A DNA stretch of 64,000 nucleotides from Anaerovibrio lipolyticus LB2005 (lineage in GTDB: Bacteria > Bacillota > Negativicutes > Selenomonadales > Selenomonadaceae): assembly GCF_000621545.1 (NCBI RefSeq), contig NZ_JHYA01000004.1, positions 186,001 to 250,000 of the forward strand, given 5' to 3'. The notes beneath the pieces were generated by a model. That model had not been told where the DNA came from and ran no database searches. It worked only from the letters and a program-made list of their open reading frames with translations. How positions within the stretch are numbered: position 1 is the stretch's first letter; each line of letters starts with the position of its first letter. The position numbers and the translations under genes were made by a program. Of this stretch, positions 17,555-27,014 are shown piece after piece.

Positions 17555-18532
17555 ATGTTGCAGAATATAGCCGTACTCACCAGCGGCAATGACTGCCCAG
17601 GCATGAATGCCTGTATTCGGGCAGTAGTCCGCACAGCAGTCCATCAGGGTGTCCATATTTGGGGTGTCCACAACGGTTATAGGGGACTTGTTAATGATGA
17701 GATCGAGGAGCTCACCACCCGCAGTGTGGGAGATATGATTCAGCGTGGGGGTACTTTCTTGGGGATTGCCCGCAGCGGAGAATTCTTTGAGGAGGATGGT
17801 CGTCGTCAGGGCTATGAAAATTTAAAAAAGCATGGTATTGAAGGCCTTATCGTTATCGGTGGCAGTGGCAGCATCAAGGGTGCCGCCACCATGAGCAAGG
17901 AATTCGGCATGCCGGTTCTCGGGATTCCGGCCACCATTGAAAATGACGTGTGGGGCACGGATTACACCATTGGCTCTGATACAGCGGCCAATACAGTGGT
18001 GGATGCAATAAATAAGCTCCGCGATACCGCCTGTGCTCATCGTCGCATAGTCCTTATTGAGGTAATGGGCAAGACCTCCGGCTGGCTGGCCATGACAGCT
18101 GGTATCGCCGGTGGTGCTGAGTATGTATTGGTGCCTGAAACCAAGTCCAATATTGACCAGATTTGTGAGGAAATCCGTGCAGATTATGCCAAGGGGAAAA
18201 AGTATAGTCTGTTGGTGGTTGCTGATGGTGCCCTGAAGGGAATGGGCGTCACCACCACAGAGTTGGGCAAGCAGATTCAGGAGAAAACTGAGATTGACAC
18301 TAGAGTTACTGTTCTGGGACATATCCAGCGGGGCGGCTCCCCTACTGTGGAGGACCGCATAAATGCCAGCATGCTGGGGGAAAAGGCTGTACTGGCAATG
18401 ATTGAAGGCAAGAAAGATGTGGTAGTAGGATTCGATACGGGGGTTGTGGTAGAGATTCCTATAGATGAGGCCACTAATAACAGAAAGACTCTGGATACAG
18501 AGTTTATCAGACTTTCCAAGGTGTTAGCTTAA
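17555..18532 (+). CDS. pfkA: 6-phosphofructokinase-like enzyme with altered active site
   Basis: A 325-residue, single-domain PFK of normal length. Fructose-6-phosphate and effector residues are mostly kept (GGTFLGIARSGEF, HRRIVLIEVMG, GHIQRGGSP). Several positions that are near-invariant in bacterial ATP-PFK are changed. The TSGGD loop is TSGND. The Mg-binding GGDGS is GGSGS, with Ser104 at the place of E. coli Asp103. The catalytic TIDND is TIEND, with Glu129 at Asp127. EVMGR is EVMGK. It may be a divergent active PFK or a paralogue with another role. The ribosome site is AGAGGGGG before the ATG. The upstream gap is filled by the palindromic element. Confidence 0.88.
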   Translation: MLQNIAVLTSGNDCPGMNACIRAVVRTAVHQGVHIWGVHNGYRGLVNDEIEELTTRSVGDMIQRGGTFLGIARSGEFFEEDGRRQGYENLKKHGIEGLIVIGGSGSIKGAATMSKEFGMPVLGIPATIENDVWGTDYTIGSDTAANTVVDAINKLRDTACAHRRIVLIEVMGKTSGWLAMTAGIAGGAEYVLVPETKSNIDQICEEIRADYAKGKKYSLLVVADGALKGMGVTTTELGKQIQEKTEIDTRVTVLGHIQRGGSPTVEDRINASMLGEKAVLAMIEGKKDVVVGFDTGVVVEIPIDEATNNRKTLDTEFIRLSKVLA

Positions 18533-18600
18533 AAATTTAAATAAAAAAGAATGGAATAGGATGAAAGAGAGGTTTACTATTTCACAAGGGGGAAACTTAA

Positions 18601-20304
18601 GTGAACAATTTAAAGGTAACAGTCAAGATTTTGATTTTGGTAGCAATCAGTATTGTAGGCATGTTGTTTGTGGGGTACAGGGGGTATTCTTCCATAGACA
18701 AGGCCGCGGTGGAGCTGGATTTTCTTTATGCCAGAGAGCTCCAGAGCGTAAATATGCTGGGTAGCTGTACTGAGAAGATGAGAACCATTCAGGTTCGCTC
18801 CATGCAGGCCATTGCTGATCCATCCCGCTGCGATGAGGTTAAGAAGTCACAGGCCAAGGATATTGCTTCCTTTGATGAGGAGATCAATGAATATGCCGCA
18901 TTGGTAAAGGACAACCCAGCAACTGATGCCAAGGTCAAGGAAATGATGGGGACATGGAATAAGTTCAAGACATCTCTGCCAGCAGTAATTGATGCTGTTA
19001 AGGCTGGCGGCTCCGAGGCTGGTACTGCTGAGTACAATCGTGCTGGTAAGGATGATACCACCAAGCTGCGTGACCAGTTGAAGGCTTTGACCAAGGATGC
19101 AGTGGAAGAAGCTGCTGCCGTTAATGCCGCCAACCAGGAGGCCAGTGCAAGCTCTACCCGTACCATGATTCTCAGCATTGTAGCGTGCTTCGTATTATTG
19201 CTCTTCGTAAGCCTGTATATTATCAAGGAAATTAAGGCTCCACTTACGGAAATGATAGAGACCTGTAATCGCCTTAAGTCCGGTAATTTCGTAATTCAGG
19301 GCCAAGCTTCTTCCCGTGGTGATGAGTTCGGTGATGTAGAGCGCGCTCTCTTCGAAATGTCCAAATCCGTAAATTCCTTCCTCAGTGAAGTGGCCAAGAG
19401 TGCCGAGCAGATAGCCTCTGCTTCTGAGGAGCTTACTGCCAGCTCCATGCAGTCTGCTGATGCAGCTGTATCTGTAGCCCAGTCCGTTACTGGTGCTGCC
19501 GAAATCGTTGAAAAGCAGCAGGGCGCTGTGGACAAGGGCAGCTCTGAGGTTACAAAGATCAGTGATTCCGTAGAAAACATTAGCAAAGAGGCTGAGACTG
19601 TGGCAGATAAGTCCAGACAGGCGGCCGAGAAGGCTTCTGCTGGTACTGTGGAGGTTGGTAGCTCCGTTAAGCAGATTCATAGCGTGCGTCAGAGCTCCGA
19701 ATATGCTTCTCAGCTGGTAGACAAACTGGGTGAGCGTTCTCAGGAAATCGGTGCCATCGTAGATACTATTTCCGATTTGGCTGGCCAGACCAATTTGCTG
19801 GCATTGAATGCCGCCATTGAGGCAGCACGCGCTGGTGAACAGGGCCGTGGCTTCGCCGTAGTAGCAGAGGAAGTCAGAAAGCTGGCAGAGCAGTCCGGAG
19901 AGGCAGCTCAGCAGATTGCCCAGCTTATCAGTGGAATTCAGAATGATACCAGCAAGGCTGTGGATGCCATGGCCAAGGGTAACGATGCCGTTATCGAGGG
20001 CACTAAGTCTGTTGAAGGCCTCAGCCAGGTATTTGATGAAATCGCCGGCATTGTAAATCAGGTCAGCGACAATGTAAATCAGATGGCCGAGACAGTTCAG
20101 ACCGTTGCCCGTCAGGCCGAGGGCATCACCGGTGAAATGCACGAAATCGATGCCGGTGCCCGCCGCGTAGCTGACGAAATGCAGTCCGTATCCGCCGCCA
20201 CCGAGGAACAGTCCGCATCCGCCGAGGAAATCGCCTCCGCATCTGATGCATTGGCCAAGTTGGCACAGGATGTACAGACTGTACTGAGGAAGTTTAAGTT
20301 TTAA
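18601..20304 (+). CDS. Methyl-accepting chemotaxis protein (full length)
   Basis: A 567-residue transmembrane chemoreceptor. TM1 is about residues 8-28. A periplasmic four-helix-bundle sensor of about 160 residues follows, then TM2 (about 188-208), HAMP ([16 protein letters not shown]) and a long coiled-coil signalling domain. The CheA/CheW-binding hairpin tip is intact ([20 protein letters not shown], then [20 protein letters not shown]). The start is GTG after AAGGGGGAAA. Two decayed partial copies of this gene lie at 22993-23994 and 37271-37626, making it the likely intact member of a local family. The ligand is unknown. Confidence 0.95.
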   Translation: MNNLKVTVKILILVAISIVGMLFVGYRGYSSIDKAAVELDFLYARELQSVNMLGSCTEKMRTIQVRSMQAIADPSRCDEVKKSQAKDIASFDEEINEYAALVKDNPATDAKVKEMMGTWNKFKTSLPAVIDAVKAGGSEAGTAEYNRAGKDDTTKLRDQLKALTKDAVEEAAAVNAANQEASASSTRTMILSIVACFVLLLFVSLYIIKEIKAPLTEMIETCNRLKSGNFVIQGQASSRGDEFGDVERALFEMSKSVNSFLSEVAKSAEQIASASEELTASSMQSADAAVSVAQSVTGAAEIVEKQQGAVDKGSSEVTKISDSVENISKEAETVADKSRQAAEKASAGTVEVGSSVKQIHSVRQSSEYASQLVDKLGERSQEIGAIVDTISDLAGQTNLLALNAAIEAARAGEQGRGFAVVAEEVRKLAEQSGEAAQQIAQLISGIQNDTSKAVDAMAKGNDAVIEGTKSVEGLSQVFDEIAGIVNQVSDNVNQMAETVQTVARQAEGITGEMHEIDAGARRVADEMQSVSAATEEQSASAEEIASASDALAKLAQDVQTVLRKFKF

Positions 20305-20323
20305 AAATATAAAGAGTTGAATT

Positions 20324-20370
20324 AATAAGGCTGTGGGATCACATATGTTTTTCTCACAGTCTTATTTTAT
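20324..20370 (+). terminator. Terminator after the chemoreceptor gene
   Basis: AATAAGGCTGTGGGA pairs with TCTCACAGTCTTATT around a 12-base loop, followed by TTATTT. It differs in sequence from the terminators that follow the two chemoreceptor remnants. Confidence 0.75.
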
Positions 20371-20449
20371 TTGGTAAATTATTGCTGAATGAATATGTAT
20401 GTGGTAGTATGTGAAGGATGTCGGAGGTGAAAAGCGTTTTAGCGTTATT

Positions 20450-21874
20450 ATGAATTTTAATTCTCAACAATATGCAATATTTTTGCCAGTAGTGTTTTTA
20501 TTATATTGGGGGATGCCACATCGGTTTCGTTGGGGCTTGCTTTTGGTTGCCAGCTACTATTTTTACATGAGTTGGAACCCGCAGTATGTGGTATTGATAT
20601 TGGGAACGACCATAGTATCTTATATTTCAGCTATTATATTGGAACGAACAGAATCGACAAAACAAAAGAGGCTTATTATAGCGGTAGCTAGCCTGATTTG
20701 TTTAGGGGTTCTGTTTGTGTTTAAGTATTTCAATTTTGTATTAGAATCGGTAGCCTACGTCTGTGCTCAGTTGGCACTGCCATTACATCCTGTTACTTTA
20801 CAGGTATTGTTGCCGGTGGGAATATCCTTTTATACCTTCCAGACCTTGAGTTATGTTATCGATGTTTATAAAGGTAAGGTAAAAGCTGAACGTCATTTTG
20901 GACAATATGCAACCTTTATCTCCTTCTTTCCACAGCTCGTTGCAGGTCCTATCGAAAGAACTCAAAACTTATTGCCACAGATAAAGTCAGTTAAGACATT
21001 TAGTTATGATGAAGCTGTATATGGCCTCAGATTAATGGCATGGGGATTTTTTAAGAAGCTGGTAGTGGCGGATAATGCAGCCATTATTGTAGACAATGTA
21101 TATGGCTCTTTGGACAAATGCACAGGTTTTGATTTACTGTTGGCAGTATTCTTGTTTACATTACAGATCTATTGTGACTTTTCCGGTTACTCTGACATTG
21201 CTATTGGTTCTGCTAGAATACTCGGTATTAAGTTAATGACCAATTTTAAAAGTCCATATTGGTCCAGTAGTTTAAAAGAATTCTGGGGGCGGTGGCATAT
21301 TTCTCTGTCTACCTGGTTTAGAGACTATCTATATATTCCCATAGGTGGCAGCAGATGCTCAGCTTTACAACATAATATAAATATTATGATAACCTTCTTG
21401 GTGAGTGGCCTGTGGCATGGCGCAAGCTGGACGTTTGTATTCTGGGGTGGAATCCATGGGCTTATCCAGGTTATTGAGAATTTGTTGGGCTTTAATAAAA
21501 TTGAAAGACGCGGTCTTAGAAAAGTCCTTTCAATAATGTTTATCTTTGCGGTTTGTAATATAGCGTGGGTGTTCTTCAGAGCCAGAACGATTTCGGATGC
21601 CTTTTATATTTTAGGTAATATCATTATTCCAATTGGTGGTATAGATTGGTTCATGTATAGTGGCGTGGGAATTACAATATTTGATGTGCCATCATTGCTT
21701 GTACCAATATTTGTGATATTTGCATTTGATTATGTGTCGCTTAAACAGGATGTTTTGGAGTGGGTATCACATCGTAGATTAATAGCGCGCTGGGGTATCT
21801 ATATTGTCATTATCTATTGGACTATTTTAAAGATGCCATTGGCTACATCCTCTTTTATATATTTTCAGTTTTAA
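20450..21874 (+). CDS. MBOAT family O-acyltransferase (copy 2)
   Basis: A 474-residue polytopic MBOAT protein. Core motifs are LLPVGISFYTFQTLSYVIDV, FFPQLVAGPIERTQNLLPQ, EFWGRWHISLSTWFRDYLYI and the catalytic histidine in GLWHGASWTFVFWGGIHG. It is clearly distant from copies 1 and 3 and closer to the common AlgI branch (PIERTQNLLPQ). The ATG at 20450 is taken because homologues begin MNFNS/MLFNS. The GGAGGTG upstream is about 20 bases away, so the start is uncertain; a GTG at 20411 is in frame. It is followed after 12 bases by an SGNH-type partner. Confidence 0.9.
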   Translation: MNFNSQQYAIFLPVVFLLYWGMPHRFRWGLLLVASYYFYMSWNPQYVVLILGTTIVSYISAIILERTESTKQKRLIIAVASLICLGVLFVFKYFNFVLESVAYVCAQLALPLHPVTLQVLLPVGISFYTFQTLSYVIDVYKGKVKAERHFGQYATFISFFPQLVAGPIERTQNLLPQIKSVKTFSYDEAVYGLRLMAWGFFKKLVVADNAAIIVDNVYGSLDKCTGFDLLLAVFLFTLQIYCDFSGYSDIAIGSARILGIKLMTNFKSPYWSSSLKEFWGRWHISLSTWFRDYLYIPIGGSRCSALQHNINIMITFLVSGLWHGASWTFVFWGGIHGLIQVIENLLGFNKIERRGLRKVLSIMFIFAVCNIAWVFFRARTISDAFYILGNIIIPIGGIDWFMYSGVGITIFDVPSLLVPIFVIFAFDYVSLKQDVLEWVSHRRLIARWGIYIVIIYWTILKMPLATSSFIYFQF

Positions 21875-21886
21875 CGAGGCGTAATT

Positions 21887-22963
21887 GTGAAAAAGTTTAT
21901 TATAAAAATAGTATTGATAACTCTTATAACCTTTGTGCCAATTGTATGCTGTAATTATATTGTGGACCCGGCAAATATTTTTCATGATGATGTGGTCAAC
22001 CAGATTGCAGAATATCTTAATGTTGGGCACATAGTGGAAGCACCTGCGAATATGGATGAAGGCTTATTGCAGGAGAGAAGAATAGCTTCTATGGAATGTG
22101 CACCGGAAACTGTAATAATTGGCTCCAGCCACGTTATGTATATACCATTTGATTATGAAAATATATACAATGCGGGGATGTCCGGGGCATATTTAGGTGA
22201 TTACTATTCAATAGTAGGGCTTCTGAAATACTATGACAAAATGCCTAAACGGGTAGTTATTGGTGTGGATCCATGGGCTTTTTTGCGTGATGCTACCGCT
22301 GGTCGTCAGGCAACCATAAATAAATATGCCGTGTATTTGAAGAATGGCATTGAAAATGAGTCGGCTTTTGATGATAAACATTTGAGAAGCAAAATGGCGT
22401 ACTCTAAATTAAAAGAATTGTATTCTCTTTCATATTTTCAATCGGCAAAAAAATCGTTGGAACAGAATGGTTTTAGTGCAATAGAAAAAACGGTATCATT
22501 GGCTGATGATGCAGAAATGGGAGCAAAGCAGAAGATATTACCAGAAGGTCGTTATGTTCCTCCTACTGCAGGTTTTCATAATACAGATGATATTGATAAA
22601 GAGATAAATGAACAAATAAAGTCAGGCTCAATTTATCAGCTGGGGCAAGGTTTTACTGATGTTCATTCCCAACGCTGGAAGGATTTTGAGCGGTTAATAA
22701 AATACTTGTTAGATAATGGTATAGAGATACAGCTATATCTACCAGCTTGGCATCCAAAAGTTTACGAGTTATTTGCTACTGATGATAAATTTCTTGGTGT
22801 AATAAAACTGGAAAACGATGTCCGCAAGCTGGGAGAAAAATATAATATCCCTGTACATGGCAGTTATAATCCAAAATTCAATAAATATAATACAGAAGAT
22901 TTTATGGATTGGCTTCATTTGAAACCTAATAAAATGTATTTGGACTATCAGAGTATACATTAA
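21887..22963 (+). CDS. SGNH-like acyltransferase partner of MBOAT copy 2
   Basis: A 358-residue protein with an N-terminal membrane anchor (residues 4-24) and an exported domain. IIGSSHVMYIPFDYE occupies the nucleophile position; GSS replaces the GDS of classical SGNH enzymes, as in DltD-like proteins. The C-terminal DWLHLKPNKMYL gives the Asp/His pair. The start is GTG after CGAGGCG. It pairs with the preceding MBOAT gene. The 3' end is 30 bases from the start of a chemoreceptor remnant, so its downstream context has been rearranged. Confidence 0.75.
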   Translation: MKKFIIKIVLITLITFVPIVCCNYIVDPANIFHDDVVNQIAEYLNVGHIVEAPANMDEGLLQERRIASMECAPETVIIGSSHVMYIPFDYENIYNAGMSGAYLGDYYSIVGLLKYYDKMPKRVVIGVDPWAFLRDATAGRQATINKYAVYLKNGIENESAFDDKHLRSKMAYSKLKELYSLSYFQSAKKSLEQNGFSAIEKTVSLADDAEMGAKQKILPEGRYVPPTAGFHNTDDIDKEINEQIKSGSIYQLGQGFTDVHSQRWKDFERLIKYLLDNGIEIQLYLPAWHPKVYELFATDDKFLGVIKLENDVRKLGEKYNIPVHGSYNPKFNKYNTEDFMDWLHLKPNKMYLDYQSIH

Positions 22964-22992
22964 TAATGTTTGTTGATTGTAATAATTAAGGT

Positions 22993-23994
22993 GTAAGCCT
23001 CTTCTCGTGGTGATGAATTCGGTGATGTGGAGCGTGCCCTCTTTGAAATGTCCAAATCCGTAAGTTACTTCCTTAGTGAAGTATCCAAGAGTGCTGAACA
23101 GATTGCCTCTGCTTCTGAGGAGCTTACCGCAATCTCCATGCAGTTCGCCGATGCAGCTGTATCTGTAGCCCAGTCCGTAACTGGTGCTGCTGAAATTGTT
23201 GAGAAGCAGCAGGTGGCTGTAGACAAGGGCAGCTCCGAGGTTATCAAGATCAGTGACTCCGTAGAAAACATCAGCAAAGAGGCTGAAAATGTTGCAGATA
23301 AGTCCAGACAGGCAGCCGAAAGGGCCTCTGCCGGTACTGTGGAGGTTGGCAGCTCTGTTAAGCAGATTCATAGCGTGCGCCAGAGTTCCGAATATGCTTC
23401 TCAGCTGGTAGATAAGCTGGGCGAGCGTTCCCAGGAAATCGGTGCCATTGTAGATACTATTTCTGATTTGGCAGGTCAGACCAACTTGCTGGCATTGAAT
23501 GCGGCTATTGAGGCAGCCCGTGCCGGTGAGCAGGGCCGCGGCTTCGCTGTAGTAGCAGAGGAAGTAAGAAAACTGGCAGAGCAGTCCGGAGAGGCGGCTC
23601 AGCAGATTGCCCAGCTTATCAGCGGTATCCAGAACGATACCAGCAAGGCTGTTGATGCTATGGCCAAGAGTAATGATGCCGTTATCGAAGGCACCAAGTC
23701 CGTTGAAGGTCTCAGCCAGGTATTTGATGAAATTGCCGGCATTGTAAATCAGGTTAGTGACAATGTTAACCAAATGGCTGATACAGTTCAGACCGTTGCC
23801 CGTCAGGCAGAGGGCATCACTGGTGAGATGCATGAATTGATGCCGGTGCCCGCCGTGTAGCTGACGAAATGCAGTCCGTATCCGCCGCCACTGAGGAGCA
23901 GTCCGCATCCGCCGAGGAAATCGCCTCCGCCTCCGATGCTTTGGCCAAACTGGCCCAGGATGTACAGACTGTATTGAGGAAGTTTAAGTTTTAA
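22993..23994 (+). pseudogene. Chemoreceptor 3' remnant, truncated and frameshifted
   Basis: Homology to the intact receptor at 18601 begins abruptly at its HAMP-to-signalling junction ([17 protein letters not shown]) and runs to the last codons ([12 protein letters not shown]). The sensor, both membrane helices and most of HAMP are missing. Near 23836 a one-base deletion turns [10 protein letters not shown] into [10 protein letters not shown] and a stop, while the rest of the gene continues in another frame to 23994. An ATG at 23027 keeps a 277-codon frame open, but there is no clear ribosome site. Many synonymous differences show that this is an old duplicate rather than a recent copy. Confidence 0.9.
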
Positions 23995-24000
23995 GAATAA

Positions 24001-24090
24001 AATAATACAACAAAATAAATGATATTTAAAAAAGGAACTCAAATTGTTTGGGTTCCTTTTTTTGTTACCCCTCAGCAAGACAAACGGATG
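24001..24090. repeat. Left copy of shared tail downstream of chemoreceptor remnants
   Basis: After the remnant, about 90 bases are nearly identical to those at 37627-37720. They include AATACAACA, AAATGATATTT, the GGAACTCAA terminator and CAGCAAGACAAACGGATG. The intact receptor does not have this tail. It marks the left edge of the glycan island. Confidence 0.8.
24028..24064 (+). terminator. Terminator after the first chemoreceptor remnant
   Basis: AAAAAGGAACTCAAA pairs with TTTGGGTTCCTTTTT across a 4-base loop and ends in a T tract. The same structure recurs at 37655-37693. Confidence 0.85.
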
Positions 24091-24183
24091 TTAAAACCAA
24101 TATAGAAAGTTAAAACTATTTAGTTATTTAGTATAAGGCCGATTTCCCGGCCGATGAAGATGCCGACCTGAAGGACAGATGTC

Positions 24184-24212
24184 TTGCGGAGGGGGGGCAT
24201 TTGTGATAATAT
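24184..24212 (+). promoter_or_regulatory. Candidate promoter of the glycan island, with a G7 run in the spacer
   Basis: TTGCGG (24184-24189) and TAATAT (24207-24212) are 17 bases apart. The spacer contains seven consecutive G residues (24191-24197). It lies about 60 bases before the first gene of the island and after a terminator. The hexamers are only moderate matches. Confidence 0.35.
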
Positions 24213-24270
24213 GAAGCAAGATGTATACATGTGGATATTAGAAAAATAGTTTTAGGGGGCACTGAACAAC

Positions 24271-25236
24271 ATGTTACCAATAGGCGTTATCGGTGTTGGC
24301 CATATGGGGAGAAACCATGTTCGCAATCTGAATGAAGAGAAATGTTTTGATTTGGTTGGTATATATGATAGCAATTATGATGCAGCTATGAAAGTGGGAC
24401 AAAAATATGATGTACATGTTTGTAGATCAATAGAAGAACTATTAGAGTCTGTAGAAGCTGTTGTTATAGCTGTCCCATCATCCTTACACAAAGAAATTGG
24501 CCTAATGGCAGCTCATCATGGTGTACACGCTTTAATTGAGAAGCCCTTGGCAACTAATGCTGAGGATGCAAAATTTCTTTCTGAAGTATTTAAAGAGAAA
24601 GGCCTTGTATTGTCTGTTGGCCATATAGAGCGTTGCAATCCAGTTTTTGTTGAGTTGCAGAAGTTGGTGAAGCCTTCTGATATATTCTACGTTGAGGCAT
24701 GTCGTTACAGTCCTTTTGTAAACAGTGGCCGGATTAGTGATACAAGTGTAGTCGAAGATTTGATGATTCACGATATTGATTTGGTATGTGAATTAATGAA
24801 TGGTGTCCCGGTAAAATCCGTACAAGGTTATGGGGAAATCATTCAGTCTAAACAGCCAGATTTCGCCACATGTGTTCTTCAATTTAATGCTAATGCTCAC
24901 GCAGTTATCCACGCAAGCCGTGTATCTCAGGATAAAGTTCGCACGCTGGAAGTTCATACAAAGGATTTTTGTATATATGCTGATTTGATTGCAAAAACCT
25001 TGTCTGTAAGTAAAAATACTCATTTGGTTGTCGATCAAAACAGAGATAATTCATATATGCAAGACAGTATAATTCAAAAAATCTATGTTCCGATACAAGA
25101 ACCGCTTCGTGCAGAACTTATCATGTTTTATAACGCTGTGCGTAATGGTAGCCCAGTTTTGGTTGATGGTTTTGCTGGGACACGGGCTATTGACTGCTGT
25201 GAGAAGGTTATAAGGCAAATTAATGATAATATTTAA
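24271..25236 (+). CDS. Gfo/Idh/MocA-type NAD-dependent sugar dehydrogenase
   Basis: A 321-residue oxidoreductase with the N-terminal Rossmann motif GVIGVGHMGRNHVRNL and the family EKP motif in HALIEKPLATNAEDA. A typical C-terminal substrate domain follows. It resembles UDP-GlcNAc 3-dehydrogenases (GnnA) and is followed by a DegT-family aminotransferase and a hexapeptide acetyltransferase. That order is used to make 3-amino or 3-acetamido nucleotide sugars. It is shorter than, and different from, the WlbA/WbpB enzyme at 47177. First gene of the island, with GGGGG before the ATG and a candidate promoter upstream. Confidence 0.85.
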   Translation: MLPIGVIGVGHMGRNHVRNLNEEKCFDLVGIYDSNYDAAMKVGQKYDVHVCRSIEELLESVEAVVIAVPSSLHKEIGLMAAHHGVHALIEKPLATNAEDAKFLSEVFKEKGLVLSVGHIERCNPVFVELQKLVKPSDIFYVEACRYSPFVNSGRISDTSVVEDLMIHDIDLVCELMNGVPVKSVQGYGEIIQSKQPDFATCVLQFNANAHAVIHASRVSQDKVRTLEVHTKDFCIYADLIAKTLSVSKNTHLVVDQNRDNSYMQDSIIQKIYVPIQEPLRAELIMFYNAVRNGSPVLVDGFAGTRAIDCCEKVIRQINDNI

Positions 25237-25271
25237 GGTAACGCTAAATACACTATTTGGAGGAATTAAAG

Positions 25272-26474
25272 ATGAAGGTGCCATTTTTAGATTTAAAGAA
25301 ACAATATAATAGTCTTAAAACTGAGCTAGAGCCAGTAGTTTTAGAGGTGATGAGCAGTTGTGCATACATTGGAGGCCGTTATGTTAATGATTTTGAATCT
25401 AAAGTTGCAGAGTATTTAGAAGTAAAGCATGCAATTGGATGTTCAAGCGGAACTGCAGCTCTTATATTGGCATTAAGGGCATGCAATATCAAGCCAGGAG
25501 ATGAGGTTATTACAACTCCATTTACGTTTTTTGCAACGGCAGAGGCAATTGCGTGTGTAGGCGCCAAACCGGTTTTTGTTGATGTTCGCCCTGATGATTA
25601 CACAATTGATCCAGAAAAAATCGAGGAAGAAATCACAGGAAAAACGAAAGCAATCCTTCCTGTCCACATTTTTGGTGCTATGTGCGATATGGATAAGATT
25701 ATGGCAATAGCGAGGAAACATGGATTAAAGGTTATAGAGGATGATGCACAGGCTATTGGCAGTGAATATCATGGTCGTAAGGCCGGGACAATAGGTGATA
25801 TTGGTTGTTTTTCATTCTATCCAACAAAAAATCTTGGTGGCTGTGGTGATGGTGGCCTGGTTACGACTAATGATGATTGTTTGGCAATAAACTTAAGATC
25901 GTTGCGTGAGCATGGAGCTGGTAAGAATGGTGCAAAAGCACGAGAGAATATGACCGGTGTTTCATCAATGATTTCTACAGGAGAGCAAGTGACGGAGCTT
26001 TACGATCCTTATAAGTATTATAATTATTTGATAGCTTACAATTCTCGTCTTGATGCATTGCAGGCGGCGGTTCTTTCCGTTAAGCTTGGACATTTAGAAG
26101 AATTTAATAAGCAACGTGATAGTATTGCTCAACGTTACATAAAAGGACTAACGGCTAATGTGCGTTGCCCAAAATATAAGAAGGATAACAAGACATGCTG
26201 GCATCAATTTGTAGTTTGTACAAATAAAAAACAGGAATTGTGTCAAGCTTTATCTGAGAAGGAGATTGGTGTAGGGACTTTCTATCCTGTTCCGCTCCAT
26301 AAACAGGCGGCATTTGATGGAGAGAATTCAAGAGTAGCCAAGCAAGGGTGTCCAGTTGCTGAAAACCTTGCAAAAGAAACGGTTTGCCTTCCAATTTTTC
26401 CGGAGATGACCGATGAACAGGTTCAATATGTTATTGAGACAGTAAATGATTTTTTCGAGGGGGAAAAAGCGTGA
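25272..26474 (+). CDS. DegT/DnrJ/EryC1 sugar aminotransferase (island copy 1)
   Basis: A 400-residue PLP enzyme of the sugar-aminotransferase family. It starts VPFLDLKKQYNSLKTELEPV. The cofactor pocket has GCSSGTAALILAL and EDDAQAIGSEYHG, and the Schiff-base lysine is in SFYPTKNLGGCGDGG. A segment of about 30 residues after LREHGAGKNGA is longer than in WbpE. The ATG at 25272 follows GGAGG by eight bases. It probably transaminates the 3-keto sugar made by the preceding dehydrogenase. It overlaps the acetyltransferase gene by four bases. Confidence 0.88.
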   Translation: MKVPFLDLKKQYNSLKTELEPVVLEVMSSCAYIGGRYVNDFESKVAEYLEVKHAIGCSSGTAALILALRACNIKPGDEVITTPFTFFATAEAIACVGAKPVFVDVRPDDYTIDPEKIEEEITGKTKAILPVHIFGAMCDMDKIMAIARKHGLKVIEDDAQAIGSEYHGRKAGTIGDIGCFSFYPTKNLGGCGDGGLVTTNDDCLAINLRSLREHGAGKNGAKARENMTGVSSMISTGEQVTELYDPYKYYNYLIAYNSRLDALQAAVLSVKLGHLEEFNKQRDSIAQRYIKGLTANVRCPKYKKDNKTCWHQFVVCTNKKQELCQALSEKEIGVGTFYPVPLHKQAAFDGENSRVAKQGCPVAENLAKETVCLPIFPEMTDEQVQYVIETVNDFFEGEKA

Positions 26475-27010
26475 GTGATATATATATCCATCCAACAGCA
26501 GAGGTTAGCAGTAAGGCATCAATTGGTGATGGGACCAAAATATGGAATCAGGCTCAAGTTCGTGAAGGTGCAATCGTTGGTGAGGGGTGCATTATTAGCA
26601 AAAATGTTTATATCGACGAAAACGTTAGCATTGGATCACATGTAAAAATTCAGAATAATGTTAATGTATATCATGGCGTGACTGTGGAAGATGATGTTTT
26701 TCTGGGGCCATCTATGACCTTCACAAATGATATGTTTCCGCGCGCCTTTAACAATGAGTGGCGTGTATCTGAAACCGTTGTAAAAAAAGGAGCATCCATT
26801 GGAGCAAATGCCACAATTCGTTGTGGTGTAACCATTGGTAGGTATGCTACTGTTGGTTGTGGAAGTGTAGTAACTAAAGATGTGCCCGAATATGCTCTGG
26901 TTGTAGGGAATCCTGCCCATCAAATCGGATGGGTGTGTGAATGTGGTTTCAAGTTGAATGATGGAGTATGTCCGGAATGTGGCAAAAAGTACAGTATGAA
27001 GGGTGAATAA
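26471..27010 (+). CDS. Hexapeptide-repeat N-acetyltransferase, WbpD/WlbB-like (island copy)
   Basis: A 179-residue left-handed beta-helix acetyltransferase (IHPTAEVSSKASIGDGTKIW, GASIGANATIRCGVTIGRYA). It ends in a small zinc-ribbon-like tail, CECGFKLNDGVCPECGKK, as WbpD/WlbB-type enzymes do. It should acetylate the new amino group using acetyl-CoA. GTG start overlapping the aminotransferase stop. It resembles the 48256 enzyme in order of parts but is a separate gene with a different C-terminus, so the two were probably acquired separately. Confidence 0.88.
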   Translation: MSDIYIHPTAEVSSKASIGDGTKIWNQAQVREGAIVGEGCIISKNVYIDENVSIGSHVKIQNNVNVYHGVTVEDDVFLGPSMTFTNDMFPRAFNNEWRVSETVVKKGASIGANATIRCGVTIGRYATVGCGSVVTKDVPEYALVVGNPAHQIGWVCECGFKLNDGVCPECGKKYSMKGE

Positions 27011-27014
27011 TAAC

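Noticed and set aside
19195-20142. Long minus-strand frame opposite the chemoreceptor, repeated at 22769-23908
   Set aside because: Both copies mirror the receptor's repetitive coiled coil; similarity between them only reflects the gene duplication.
24130-24185. GC-rich GGCCG/CGGCC stretch before the island as a flagellar sigma-28 promoter
   Set aside because: GCCGAT occurs, but no TAAA-type -35 lies at the right distance.
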